Source: an uncultured Eubacteriales bacterium
GTDB taxonomy: Bacteria; Bacillota; Clostridia; Oscillospirales; CAG-272
Direction: 5' to 3'
Assembly: GCA_934796165.1 (NCBI GenBank)
Contig: CAKVOU010000008.1
Location: 30,333-94,332, forward strand
Length of the DNA: 64,000 nucleotides
Below are positions 15,867 to 24,499 of the stretch, one piece after another. The number at the start of each line of letters is the position of its first letter. The stretch's first letter is position 1. Position numbers and translations under genes: made by a program. The notes below the pieces were generated by a model. It did no database searches. It was not told the origin of the DNA and worked only from the letters and a program-made list of their open reading frames with translations.

Positions 15867-16976
15867 ATGTTCAAACGATTGTCAGCCGCGCTGACACTGT
15901 GCGCGATTCTGCTTATTTTCGTCACTTTGCCGACAAACACCGACCGCCCGGGCAAGTCAAAGGAAGAGCCGATGTGCCCCGTCGGAGCGGGATTCTCCGA
16001 CGACGCCGCCCGGTCCGGAAAGACTGACGCACCGGACGGAACAGATGCTTCCGGGAAAACAAAATCCTCTGAAAACGCCGGAAAAGACTACATCCGCTGG
16101 GTCGAGTTTACCCCGACGGCAGCGATCCTCGGCGCGGCGCTGGACGCGGACATCTCTACGCACGAAACAGAACATCCCGTGGGGTGGATTACCCTGCTTG
16201 CACTTGTCGCCGCCGGAAGCGGCGGAAACTTCTCGAAGGTTTCGGTCTCCGACATCCGCCGGCTCGCAGAAGAACTGTCCGCCGGAAAAGCACCGGAAGA
16301 GCTGACAAAGAATCAGAGGCTCTACCGCTACTACCTCGAAGCATATGGTGCGATCCTCGGCGGGATGGTCGGGGAGTACGCTGTCACCACGCAGAAAGGC
16401 GGGACGCCGACCGGGGACACGCGGTACGGACTGCGGGTCTTTTCTCCCATTGCAAAGGGGTACAGCTACAACGATTACGACGACTTCGGTGCGTCGCGTT
16501 CCTACGGGTACAAACGGCGGCACCTCGGGCATGACATCATGGGAAACGTGGGAACGCCGATCATCGCAACGGAAAGCGGGTATGTGGAGCACCTCGGCTG
16601 GAATCAGTACGGCGGCTGGCGGATCGGGATTCGATCTTTTGACGGGAAACGATACTATTATTATGCCCATCTGCGGCAGGGACACCCGTACTGCGATCTG
16701 TACGAGGGTAAATACGTGAACGCCGGCGAGGTCATCGGTTACCTCGGCATGACGGGATACAGCGCAAAAGAAGACGTCAACAACATCGATGTCCCGCACC
16801 TGCATTTCGGCATGGAGATCATCTTTGACAAGTCCCAGATCGACGGCTGGAATCAGATCTGGATCGATCTGTACGAACTGACCGATTTTTTGTCCCGTAA
16901 CCGTGCACAGGTTCACAAGGATGCGGGCGACTCCTTTTCGGATACCGTATATCTCTATCCCGAAACGCCGGACTGA
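15867..16976 (+). CDS. M23 family metallopeptidase (LytM-like)
   Basis: A 369-residue exported protein. A hydrophobic N-terminal segment (LSAALTLCAILLIFVTL) acts as signal or anchor, followed by a Ser/Asp/Gly-rich linker. The C-terminal M23 domain carries the zinc ligands in HLGHDIMG and the HLHFG motif (HxH), with GTPIIATESGYVEH and GxVIGYLGMTG typical of LytM/Gly-Gly endopeptidases. The predicted job is cleaving peptidoglycan stem peptides or cross-links outside the membrane. The ATG at 15867 follows AAGGAG by eight bases. The region between linker and M23 (about 60-190) is not recognised. Sporulation or cell-separation use is possible but unproven. Confidence 0.88.
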   Translation: MFKRLSAALTLCAILLIFVTLPTNTDRPGKSKEEPMCPVGAGFSDDAARSGKTDAPDGTDASGKTKSSENAGKDYIRWVEFTPTAAILGAALDADISTHETEHPVGWITLLALVAAGSGGNFSKVSVSDIRRLAEELSAGKAPEELTKNQRLYRYYLEAYGAILGGMVGEYAVTTQKGGTPTGDTRYGLRVFSPIAKGYSYNDYDDFGASRSYGYKRRHLGHDIMGNVGTPIIATESGYVEHLGWNQYGGWRIGIRSFDGKRYYYYAHLRQGHPYCDLYEGKYVNAGEVIGYLGMTGYSAKEDVNNIDVPHLHFGMEIIFDKSQIDGWNQIWIDLYELTDFLSRNRAQVHKDAGDSFSDTVYLYPETPD

Positions 16977-17058
16977 TTCTGTATCCCGTTTTTGGTTCAT
17001 ACGAGCAGAAAACGGGCGGTAAGCCTGTGAAAATTCTTGTTTTCTTTCCTCTTTTCTG

Positions 17059-17087
17059 TTGAAATCTCCGGCGGAATATGGTACAGT
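17059..17087 (+). promoter_or_regulatory. Probable promoter for the membrane protein/SGNH pair
   Basis: TTGAAA (17059-17064), a 17-base spacer and TACAGT (17082-17087) lie 34 bases before the ATG at 17121. Confidence 0.6.
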
Positions 17088-17120
17088 GTAACTATCATGA
17101 AATGTGCGAGGATTTTGCCG

Positions 17121-17570
17121 ATGAAAAAAGCGGGATTGATTCTGAAACTCATATTCCTGTACGCCTGTATGTTTTATACTGTTCTGACCATCTTCTTAAA
17201 TCTGGTTCTGCTTGCAAGCGGAAAAGCCAGTCTTGTACTGGATCCTGTACGGACCCTGTGGATCCTCCTTTTCTGCGTAATCGCGGCTGGGATGAGCGTG
17301 TTCCGTTCACAAAGGCAAATCTCTGCGTGGATCCGGTACCCCGTTCACTATGCCGTACTCCTCGGTGCGCTCTTTGTGTGCCTGCTCTTACCGTCCGGTA
17401 TAGAACTGAAAAGCGGGTCTGTCTTCGTGCTGATTATTATTCTGACTCTTCTCTATACAATGGTATACGGCACCGAAGCCCTGATCCGGCGTTCCAGAGA
17501 ACGTGCAAAAGCGAAGAACAATCCGTCCTACGTTCCCCAATACGAGAAAGGATCTGATCGCAAATCATGA
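17121..17570 (+). CDS. Small four-helix membrane protein of unknown function
   Basis: A 149-residue protein with four evident transmembrane segments (residues about 5-28, 38-56, 72-90 and 98-118) and a basic cytoplasmic C-terminal tail. The overall size and topology resemble DUF3021-type proteins, but I do not recognise a firm family. The ATG at 17121 is chosen because GAGGA lies eight bases upstream; ATG codons further upstream lack a site. Its 3' end overlaps the SGNH hydrolase start by four bases (ATGA), so the two are translationally coupled and may work together at the membrane. Confidence 0.7.
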   Translation: MKKAGLILKLIFLYACMFYTVLTIFLNLVLLASGKASLVLDPVRTLWILLFCVIAAGMSVFRSQRQISAWIRYPVHYAVLLGALFVCLLLPSGIELKSGSVFVLIIILTLLYTMVYGTEALIRRSRERAKAKNNPSYVPQYEKGSDRKS

Positions 17571-18430
17571 AAACTCAGGACAAGCTGTTACGGATTCTCA
17601 TACTGATTGCGGCACTGCTCGTGGCGCTCTGCACTGTGGCGACTATCGTGCTCTTCTCGGTCAGCAGAAAAGCGCCCCCCGCCGACGGGACGGATACCGA
17701 CACGGAAACGGGAGAATCCGGCAACACACAGGATCCCTCGACGGATCCCGAAACCGACACGTCTTCCCTGCCCACGTCGGTGCTTCTCCCGGAAACCGCA
17801 GACATGGGAACGGATTATCAGGATCGCCTGTACTTCTTCGGCGAATCCACGACTGCACATCTCAAGTCCCGCGGCGTACTCACCGGCGGAAAATCCACAA
17901 AGCAGGTCTTTCACCCCAACACCAATACTCTCCAGATTCAAAATGCGTGCTCGACCAAACTGCGTTATCTCGGCGACAGTACCGAGGAAGACACGATCGG
18001 CAACATTGTCAAGAAAGTGAAGCCGGAATACCTTGTACTCTGCTTCGGACTCAACGGTGTGGAAAAATTTTCGTCGGGCGAAACTGGTAAAAAGCTGTTT
18101 GTCACAAGTTATCAGTCGCTCATTGACGAGATCCGGAGAAATTCACCGGACACAAAGATTATTCTCGAAAGCATTTACCCGGTCGCCAGAGGTTGCCCGG
18201 ACTTCAAGTCGGATGCCGCGACCATCAACTCCTACCTGAAGCAGATCAACGAATGGACGATGGAGCTTGCCCGGAAAAACGGTTTGAAATTCTGCGACGC
18301 GGCGTCCGCCGTCACCGGCAAGGATGGATTTCTGGATCCGGCATATGCCATGAGCGACGGGGTACACATCACCGCCGAGGGCTACAAGCAGGTGCTTGCC
18401 TATTTCCGCACCCATGCATATCCGGATTGA
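17567..18430 (+). CDS. Membrane-anchored SGNH/GDSL-type hydrolase
   Basis: A 287-residue protein with one N-terminal transmembrane anchor (about 8-32), a Thr/Asp/Glu-rich extracellular linker (about 35-80) and an SGNH domain. Block I is FFGESTTAH (Ser nucleophile in GES rather than GDS), block III is CFGLNG with the Asn, and block V is DGVHITAEGY with the Asp-His pair. Family members are esterases or acetyl-transfer partners acting on cell-wall or carbohydrate O-acyl groups. Coupling to the preceding four-helix membrane protein suggests a cell-surface role; the substrate is not deducible. A strong terminator follows. Confidence 0.85.
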   Translation: MKTQDKLLRILILIAALLVALCTVATIVLFSVSRKAPPADGTDTDTETGESGNTQDPSTDPETDTSSLPTSVLLPETADMGTDYQDRLYFFGESTTAHLKSRGVLTGGKSTKQVFHPNTNTLQIQNACSTKLRYLGDSTEEDTIGNIVKKVKPEYLVLCFGLNGVEKFSSGETGKKLFVTSYQSLIDEIRRNSPDTKIILESIYPVARGCPDFKSDAATINSYLKQINEWTMELARKNGLKFCDAASAVTGKDGFLDPAYAMSDGVHITAEGYKQVLAYFRTHAYPD

Positions 18431-18440
18431 CCTCATAAGG

Positions 18441-18472
18441 AAACGGCTGCCGAAAAACGGCAGCCGTTTTTT
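18441..18472. terminator. Bidirectional terminator between SGNH hydrolase and ispE
   Basis: AAACGGCTGCCG-AAAAA... pairs with CGGCAGCCGTTT and ends in a T run. It serves the plus-strand hydrolase gene and overlaps the end of the convergent ispE. Confidence 0.88.
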
Positions 18473-19442
18473 ATTGGTTTGGATCTTCCGCTTCCGGAAC
18501 GCAAGTTTCGGCAAAAATACCGGAGACACGCAGTCTGTCCCTTGCACGCACAGCGCGGGATTCCTCCCGGAATACGCCGAAAACAGCCGGGCCGCTTCCG
18601 CTCATCATAGCAGAAACCGCCCCCGCGTCCAGTAATTCATTTCTGATCGCAAAAACCTCTTCACATTCAGGAGGAACTACTTCTTCAAAGATATTGAACA
18701 TATTCCAGAATACCGTTTCGCTATCCCCTGCTTGCAGAGCGGCTTCCATTCTGGAAAGCCTGCCGCAACGGGGTATGTCGGGATTGTTTTCGTTGCACTT
18801 ACCGCAACTGATGGACTTGCCGTCAACAAACCTGTTTTCGCAATGAAAGCCGTCGTGTATCCCCGCCCCGGGAACCGCACGGAAATCATTGTATTTTTGA
18901 TCAAGCGCGGCATACGCCGCGGCGGTGGAAATTCCGGTCTCTCCCTTGGCAATCACAAAAAAGCATTTGCCCGGGGACGGCAGAGGGGAAAGTTTTTCAC
19001 CGATCCCGCGGGTCAACGCGGTTCCGCCGCAGATACAGAACGGAATATCCGCACCAAGCGTTTTCCCGATTCCGCAAAGAACCGCATCCGATAATTCCGT
19101 TCCGTAAAGGCGGTTGAGCCCGCGCAAAACCGCCGCCGCGTCGGCACTTCCTCCGGCAAGGCCTGCCGCCACGGGAATACGTTTTTCAATGCGTATCGCG
19201 GCACCGCCCGCCATTCCGGTTTCCCGGAAGAATGCTTCCGCCGCACGAAAGGCGAGGTTTTCTTTGCCTCCGGGTACTGCAGGATGATCGCAGAATACTG
19301 TCAGTTCATCCGCTCTCTCCAGCGTCACAATGTCCGCAAGAGATACGCTCTGCATCACACTCACGATTTCGTGATATCCGTCGGCACGTTTTTTCGTCAC
19401 ATCCAGATAAAAATTGATCTTTGCCCTTGCCAGCTCGGTCAT
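18471..19442 (-). CDS. ispE: 4-(cytidine 5'-diphospho)-2-C-methyl-D-erythritol kinase
   Basis: A 323-residue GHMP kinase that phosphorylates CDP-ME in the MEP isoprenoid pathway. Motifs are AKINFYLDV at 7-15, the phosphate loop PVAAGLAGGSADAAA at about 90-104 and MSGSGPAVFG near the C-terminus. The ATG at 19442 has AGGAG seven bases upstream; codons further up to 19508 are non-homologous. The protein is longer than the usual 280-290 residues because of an insert around residues 184-230 holding four cysteines and two histidines (see findings). Confidence 0.94.
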   Translation of the reverse strand: MTELARAKINFYLDVTKKRADGYHEIVSVMQSVSLADIVTLERADELTVFCDHPAVPGGKENLAFRAAEAFFRETGMAGGAAIRIEKRIPVAAGLAGGSADAAAVLRGLNRLYGTELSDAVLCGIGKTLGADIPFCICGGTALTRGIGEKLSPLPSPGKCFFVIAKGETGISTAAAYAALDQKYNDFRAVPGAGIHDGFHCENRFVDGKSISCGKCNENNPDIPRCGRLSRMEAALQAGDSETVFWNMFNIFEEVVPPECEEVFAIRNELLDAGAVSAMMSGSGPAVFGVFREESRAVRARDRLRVSGIFAETCVPEAEDPNQ

Positions 19443-19603
19443 CAGATACTCCTTTCCGTAAACCTCTTCCGGAAAACTTCCCGTCCGCCTCCGCATTTGC
19501 ATCCGCACACTTGTTCCCGTACACTCTCACCCGGTATTTTAACACATCGGAACATTCTTTGCAAGTTTCCGTCAGAAAAATTAAGGTTGTTGCCCTTACC
19601 CCC

Positions 19604-19632
19604 CTTGACGACACGCGTATTTAAGTATAAAA
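19604..19632 (+). promoter_or_regulatory. Probable promoter for the AI-2E family permease
   Basis: TTGACG (19604-19609), a 17-base spacer and TAAAAT (19627-19632) within a very AT-rich -10 region, about 60 bases before the start codon. Confidence 0.6.
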
Positions 19633-19690
19633 TATAATATGGTTTTTAGCATAAAGAAAGGATTCCGGAGCAATCCGGGCGGTGAATGGT

Positions 19691-21139
19691 ATGCCGGATT
19701 CCGAGCGTAACGGACAAAACAAGAACAAAAAAATCTGGCTGATTGCTGCCGGAATCTATGCGGTCGTTGCGCTGTGCGTATACATGATCGTCAATTCCAC
19801 CGCTATTTCCGCCTGGTTCGGAAAAATCATGGCGGTGCTGTCCCCGCTTCTCTTGGGACTTGCCATTGCATACCTTTGCAACCCGATCCTCAAGCTGTTT
19901 GACCTGCACGTTTTCAAAAAGGTCCGCTCTGATGTACTCCGCCGACTTTTCTCCATTCTCCTCACATATGCCATCGTTCTGGCAATTATCTTCGGTTTTT
20001 TATGGATTCTGATTCCTGAATTGATGAAGAGCCTGAGCGAATTGACGAGACAATATTCCGAATACGCTAAGACCGCATCCGAAAATATCGCCGGATTTAT
20101 CGAAAAATATTTTCCCGGTATCGCCTCCGACAACTTCAAGGAAGAGGAGATCCGGAAGAAAATCACGGAATTTTTGCTTGGCACCGAGAATCTGCTGAAC
20201 CATATCATCGGATTCGTCCAGAATTACGGCGGGTCCCTGCTTTCCGGTGTCAAAAACGTGTTTATCGGTCTTGTGATCTCTGTGTATTTTCTGTTCTCCA
20301 AGGAAAAGCGCTGTGCGCAGTGCAAAAAATTCGTCACCGCCGTGTTCGGCGACAAACAGCAACGGTTCCTGTACCGGGCCGCGCGTCGGATCGACTCGTC
20401 CTTCGGCGGATTCTTTGAGGGAAAGATTCTCGATTCCGCCATCATCGGAATTCTGACCTACGTGGTTCTTCTGATCTTCCGTATTCCCTTCCCGGTGCTG
20501 GTTGCGTTTGTCGTGGGCATCACCAACATCATTCCCGTGTTCGGTCCCTTTATCGGCGCGTTTGCGTCCGCGTTCATTATTTTTATCGAGGACCCGAAAA
20601 AGGTCATTCCTTTTCTCATCATCGTCCTGATTATTCAGCAACTTGACGGAAATGTGATCGGACCGAAGATCCTCGGAGATAATATCGGTGTGTCCTCCTT
20701 CTGCGTTATGATCTCCATTGTCATTATGGGAAATCTGTTCGGAGTGGTCGGCATGATCGTCGGCGTTCCGCTCTTTGCCGTCATTATTGAATTTGTCGGC
20801 GAGTTTCTTGACAAACGACTCCGCCGGAAGCACAAACCGATCGACACGGAAAAATATATGGTTCCGGGTCCCGTGGCAGAAGTCGACACGGCTGAATATC
20901 CGCCGGAGGTCGATCCGGATGATCTGCATCCTCACTATGTTGAGGAACATCAGACGTTTTCCAAGCGCGTCGCGCGATACGTGAAGACAAAATTCAAAAA
21001 AGGCAAAAATTCCGACGCGGAGACGGCGGAACACGGAGAAAACAAGGGTGGAGCAAAGGGTTCCTCCACAGGCAGTCCCACCGCAGAAACGCCCGACGCG
21101 GACAAGCATCCGGACAAGCCGGATGATCAGAACAAATAA
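19691..21139 (+). CDS. AI-2E family transporter (YdbI/PerM-like)
   Basis: A 482-residue membrane protein with about eight hydrophobic segments, matching the UPF0118/AI-2E exporter family: paired N-terminal helices, a periplasmic helical hairpin (about 100-180), then FFEGKILDSAIIGILTY and GITNIIPVFGPFIGA, the conserved family loop. Members include the autoinducer-2 exporter TqsA and Na+/H+ antiporter-like proteins; the substrate here is unknown. A charged, low-complexity C-terminal tail of about 100 residues is unusual in composition. A GTG at 19682 is an alternative start. Confidence 0.88.
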   Translation: MPDSERNGQNKNKKIWLIAAGIYAVVALCVYMIVNSTAISAWFGKIMAVLSPLLLGLAIAYLCNPILKLFDLHVFKKVRSDVLRRLFSILLTYAIVLAIIFGFLWILIPELMKSLSELTRQYSEYAKTASENIAGFIEKYFPGIASDNFKEEEIRKKITEFLLGTENLLNHIIGFVQNYGGSLLSGVKNVFIGLVISVYFLFSKEKRCAQCKKFVTAVFGDKQQRFLYRAARRIDSSFGGFFEGKILDSAIIGILTYVVLLIFRIPFPVLVAFVVGITNIIPVFGPFIGAFASAFIIFIEDPKKVIPFLIIVLIIQQLDGNVIGPKILGDNIGVSSFCVMISIVIMGNLFGVVGMIVGVPLFAVIIEFVGEFLDKRLRRKHKPIDTEKYMVPGPVAEVDTAEYPPEVDPDDLHPHYVEEHQTFSKRVARYVKTKFKKGKNSDAETAEHGENKGGAKGSSTGSPTAETPDADKHPDKPDDQNK

Positions 21140-21221
21140 GCACGACTCTTTCACCTGCAACACGGTGTGACTTCTCCCCTTACGAGGAGAAACATATTTG
21201 CATATTCCGGAGGCAATTATC

Positions 21222-23090
21222 ATGGAAAATGAAGTTTTGAAAAAAGGCGGGATCTCGGTCGAAACCGAGCACATTTTCCCGGTCATCAAAAAATGGCTGT
21301 ATTCCGACAAAGATATCTTTCTGCGCGAGATTGTTTCCAACGCATCGGACGCAGTCACCAAGCTCAAGCGGCTGAATTCGCTCGGCGAAGCGGATATTAC
21401 GGACGACTGGAAAATCACGGTGACGCTTGACAAGGCGGCAAAGACGCTGACGGTCGAGGACAACGGCATCGGCATGACGGAAGAAGAGGTCGGCAAGTAT
21501 CTCTGCCAGATGGCACTTTCCGGCGCATTGGATTTCGTTCAGAAATATGAGGGAACCGACCAGAAGAACGACGGAATCATCGGGCATTTCGGTCTCGGAT
21601 TCTATTCCGCTTTCATGGTCAGTGACGTGGTGGAGGTCAATACGAAATCCTACACCGGTGCCCCTGCCGTTCGCTTTACCTGCAAGGAAAGCGGCGAATA
21701 TGAAATCGCCGCAGGTGACCGCGAGGCGCGCGGTACCGAGGTCATCCTGCACATCACGGACGAAGAAGAGGCATACCTTGACCGCTACAAGATCGAGGGG
21801 ATTCTCAACAAATACTGTGCGTTTATGCCGGTAGATATTTTCTTCCGCGTGGAAGGGGACGACACCGAAAAGAAGCCGGAGGACGGTAAGGAGCCCGAAG
21901 CACCGAAGCCTATCAACGACAAGAATCCGCTCTGGCTGAAAAATCCGTCGGAATGTACCGAGGAAGAATACAAAGCGTTCTACCGCAAGGTGTTCGGCGA
22001 CTACCGTGACCCGCTCTTCCACGTTCACATCAACGCGGATTACCCGCTCAACTTCAAGGGCATCCTTTACTTCCCGAAGATCACGAGCGAATACGAATCC
22101 ATTGAGGGTCAGGTCAAGCTGTACTATAATCAGGTGTTTGTTGCAGACAACATCAAAGAAGTCATTCCCGACTACCTTCTGATGTTGCGCGGCGTACTCG
22201 ACTGCCCGGAGCTTCCGCTCAACGTATCAAGAAGCTATCTGCAGAACAACACCTATGTCACGAAAGTCGGCAATCACATCGTCAAAAAGGTGACGGACAA
22301 GCTGACCTCCATGTGCCAGAACGACCGAGAAAACTACGAAAAGCTCTGGAAAGACCTCAAGATCTTCGTGGAATACGGCTCGATGAGAGACAAGAAATTC
22401 TACGACCGCATGAAGGATGCGATCCTGCTGGAGTTGACCGACGGGACCTTTACCACGCTTCCTGCATATCTTGAAGAAGCCAAGGAAAAACACGAAAACA
22501 CGGTTTACTACACAAGCGACAAGGCGCTCCAGGCACAATATATTTCCATGCTGAACGCCGAAGGCATCAAGGTTGCGGTCTACGACAAGCCTTTGGATGC
22601 ACAATTCCTTTCTCTCGTCGAATCCTATGTCGGTAACGGGCTGAAATTCGAACGCGTGGATGCCGATGTTGCCAAGGCTCTGAAGGGTGAAGGCGACGAA
22701 AAGACCGACGAGACACTGCAGAAGCTCTTCCGTGAGGTCAGCGGAAACGACAAACTGACAGTAAAATTGCAGGCGTTCAAGTCCGGCGAGGTTCCCGCGC
22801 TTCTGACCGTTTCCGAGCAGTCCCGCCGTATGGAGGACATGATGAAGATGTACGCCATGTCCGGCATGGACGTGGGCACCAATCCCTTCCCCACCGAAGC
22901 TACGCTGACGCTTAATTCCGCGTCTCCCCTGATCTCGGGGCTTGCGGAAAAGGATGCCGCCGATCACGAAAAAGCAAAGCTGATCGCCGGGCAGATCTAT
23001 CGGCTATCAGTGCTCGCACAAAGAAAGCTGTCCGCAGAAGAGCTGAAGAGCTTCCTTGCCGATTCTTTCAGACTGCTCGACATGATCTGA
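21222..23090 (+). CDS. htpG: Molecular chaperone HtpG (Hsp90)
   Basis: A 622-residue Hsp90 with the GHKL ATPase domain at the N-terminus: REIVSNASDA (about 35-44), VEDNGIGM (78-85) and GHFGLGFYSAFMV near 125. The middle and C-terminal dimerisation domains are present. The ATG at 21222 follows GGAGG by nine bases. HtpG remodels client proteins in an ATP-driven cycle in the cytosol. No CIRCE operator is visible upstream, so HrcA control is not indicated. Downstream, the prephenate-dehydratase-like gene starts three bases after the stop codon, implying cotranscription. Confidence 0.97.
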   Translation: MENEVLKKGGISVETEHIFPVIKKWLYSDKDIFLREIVSNASDAVTKLKRLNSLGEADITDDWKITVTLDKAAKTLTVEDNGIGMTEEEVGKYLCQMALSGALDFVQKYEGTDQKNDGIIGHFGLGFYSAFMVSDVVEVNTKSYTGAPAVRFTCKESGEYEIAAGDREARGTEVILHITDEEEAYLDRYKIEGILNKYCAFMPVDIFFRVEGDDTEKKPEDGKEPEAPKPINDKNPLWLKNPSECTEEEYKAFYRKVFGDYRDPLFHVHINADYPLNFKGILYFPKITSEYESIEGQVKLYYNQVFVADNIKEVIPDYLLMLRGVLDCPELPLNVSRSYLQNNTYVTKVGNHIVKKVTDKLTSMCQNDRENYEKLWKDLKIFVEYGSMRDKKFYDRMKDAILLELTDGTFTTLPAYLEEAKEKHENTVYYTSDKALQAQYISMLNAEGIKVAVYDKPLDAQFLSLVESYVGNGLKFERVDADVAKALKGEGDEKTDETLQKLFREVSGNDKLTVKLQAFKSGEVPALLTVSEQSRRMEDMMKMYAMSGMDVGTNPFPTEATLTLNSASPLISGLAEKDAADHEKAKLIAGQIYRLSVLAQRKLSAEELKSFLADSFRLLDMI

Positions 23091-23093
23091 CCC

Positions 23094-24062
23094 ATGATGA
23101 AATTTACGGCAAAACCGACCGCCGCCGACACGACCGATCATTTTGAGATTCTGGAAGATAACCTGCGGGAATGCTGTATGCGGCAGTCGCTTGCCGGTGA
23201 ACAGGCACTGTTCCATATCCGGGAATACGCAGAGGAGATCACCGCCGTTTGCGAGGACGCGCAGGAAATTGCCACTCTGCTCGGAGAACGGGGAAAATAT
23301 CTGGAGGAGATCCCACTCGATTTTCCGGTTGCCTCCAGGCACCTGCTCTCGTTTGACAGAACCGAAACTCGTTTTTATCTGCGGATGATTCTGTTTCGGG
23401 AGATCGGGCTTCTGATGCTCAAAAAAAATCCGATGTTCTTTACCGACCGCTATGCACTGACGGAACCTGTTTCCGCGTCCGCCGCCGGAAGGATCTCCTA
23501 TCAGCAGAATCACTATTCCGACAGCGCGTATCTTTTGTTCTCCGGCAGTGATCGGGTAAAGAATGCGCGTGCGTCCTACCGCAGCCACTTTACTGAGGTC
23601 TGCGAGGATGTATACAACGGTGTCACTGAATTCGGGATTCTTCCCGCAGGGAACTCCTCTGAGGGAAAACTGCTCCGGTTTGTTGCGCTGATCGAGCGGT
23701 ACGAATTGAAAATTGTTGCAGCCGCCTCTGTCCCGAGTGAAGGCGGTACGACCAACGAATTTGTTCTGGTCGCCAAAACCGCCGATCTCTTTCCCCCGCG
23801 CCTGAACGGCGGAGAATATCTTCAGTTTTCTGTGGTGCCGGATCACAGGGAGACGCTCCGCGAGTTTTTGTCTGCCGCAGAATTCTGCTCCCTGTATCCG
23901 GAACGCGTGGATACCCTGCCCGCAAGAGACGGCGCAAGTGTTGCCTATTATCCTGTTTTCCGTGCAGACAACGCAGATCTGTTTACGTTTTACACTTACC
24001 TCTCCGTTGATCTTCCGCAGGCAGTGCCGATCGGACTTTATCAGAATGTTCCGGAGCGATGA
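23094..24062 (+). CDS. Prephenate dehydratase-like protein of unknown role
   Basis: A 322-residue cytosolic protein. The stretch around residues 175-215 (YNGVTEFGILPAGNSSEG followed by a YELKIVA segment) and the segment GTTNEFVLVAK resemble the substrate-binding periplasmic-type fold of prephenate dehydratase, and a helical N-terminal region of about 100 residues could be chorismate-mutase-like in shape. However, the usual catalytic Thr-Arg-Phe triad is only partly present (TNEFVLVA in place of the TRF segment), so enzyme activity is doubtful. It starts three bases after htpG without a good ribosome site, indicating coupling to htpG. Confidence 0.55.
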   Translation: MMKFTAKPTAADTTDHFEILEDNLRECCMRQSLAGEQALFHIREYAEEITAVCEDAQEIATLLGERGKYLEEIPLDFPVASRHLLSFDRTETRFYLRMILFREIGLLMLKKNPMFFTDRYALTEPVSASAAGRISYQQNHYSDSAYLLFSGSDRVKNARASYRSHFTEVCEDVYNGVTEFGILPAGNSSEGKLLRFVALIERYELKIVAAASVPSEGGTTNEFVLVAKTADLFPPRLNGGEYLQFSVVPDHRETLREFLSAAEFCSLYPERVDTLPARDGASVAYYPVFRADNADLFTFYTYLSVDLPQAVPIGLYQNVPER

Positions 24063-24166
24063 TCCGTGGAATTTATTTTCAGAGTCCCGCGATAACGCGC
24101 CTGCACACACGGAAACCAAATTCCAAAAGAAAGGACGCTTTCCTTTCACGAAAGCCATAATACAAA

Positions 24167-24424
24167 ATGACAAAACACTATTCACACCAGAATACCGGCA
24201 CCTGCTCCAAGCGTGTCGAATTTGATCTGACAGACGGAAAAATTTTCAATGTACGCTTTATCGGCGGTTGCCCCGGGAACACGCTCGGACTTGCCGCCCT
24301 GCTTGAGGGCATGGATGCAAAAGAAGCCGCAGAGCGGATGAAGGGCATTCTGTGCGGCTATAAGGAAACCTCCTGCCCCGATCAACTTTCTGACGCGATT
24401 CTGGAAGCGCTTGCAGATTGCTGA
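24167..24424 (+). CDS. TSCPD domain-containing protein (TIGR03905 type)
   Basis: An 85-residue protein with the diagnostic TSCPD motif at about 68-72 plus GTCSKRVEFDL and GGCPGNTLGL. This small family matches a C-terminal domain found in some class II ribonucleotide reductases and occurs alone in many Clostridia. Four conserved cysteines suggest metal or iron-sulfur binding, but function is unknown. The ribosome site is weak. It lies between the prephenate dehydratase-like gene and the phosphohexomutase on the same strand. Confidence 0.88.
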   Translation: MTKHYSHQNTGTCSKRVEFDLTDGKIFNVRFIGGCPGNTLGLAALLEGMDAKEAAERMKGILCGYKETSCPDQLSDAILEALADC

Positions 24425-24499
24425 GCCTTCTTACGTCCGCCCTTTCCGCCATCGTCCCGAAATGTTCCGTTGCCAATTCTTTCATGAAGGAGTACTCCT

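Noticed and set aside
21140..21221. CIRCE heat-shock operator upstream of htpG
   Set aside because: No TTAGCACTC-N9-GAGTGCTAA-like pair is present; only a six-base TTCTCC/GGAGAA inverted repeat is visible.
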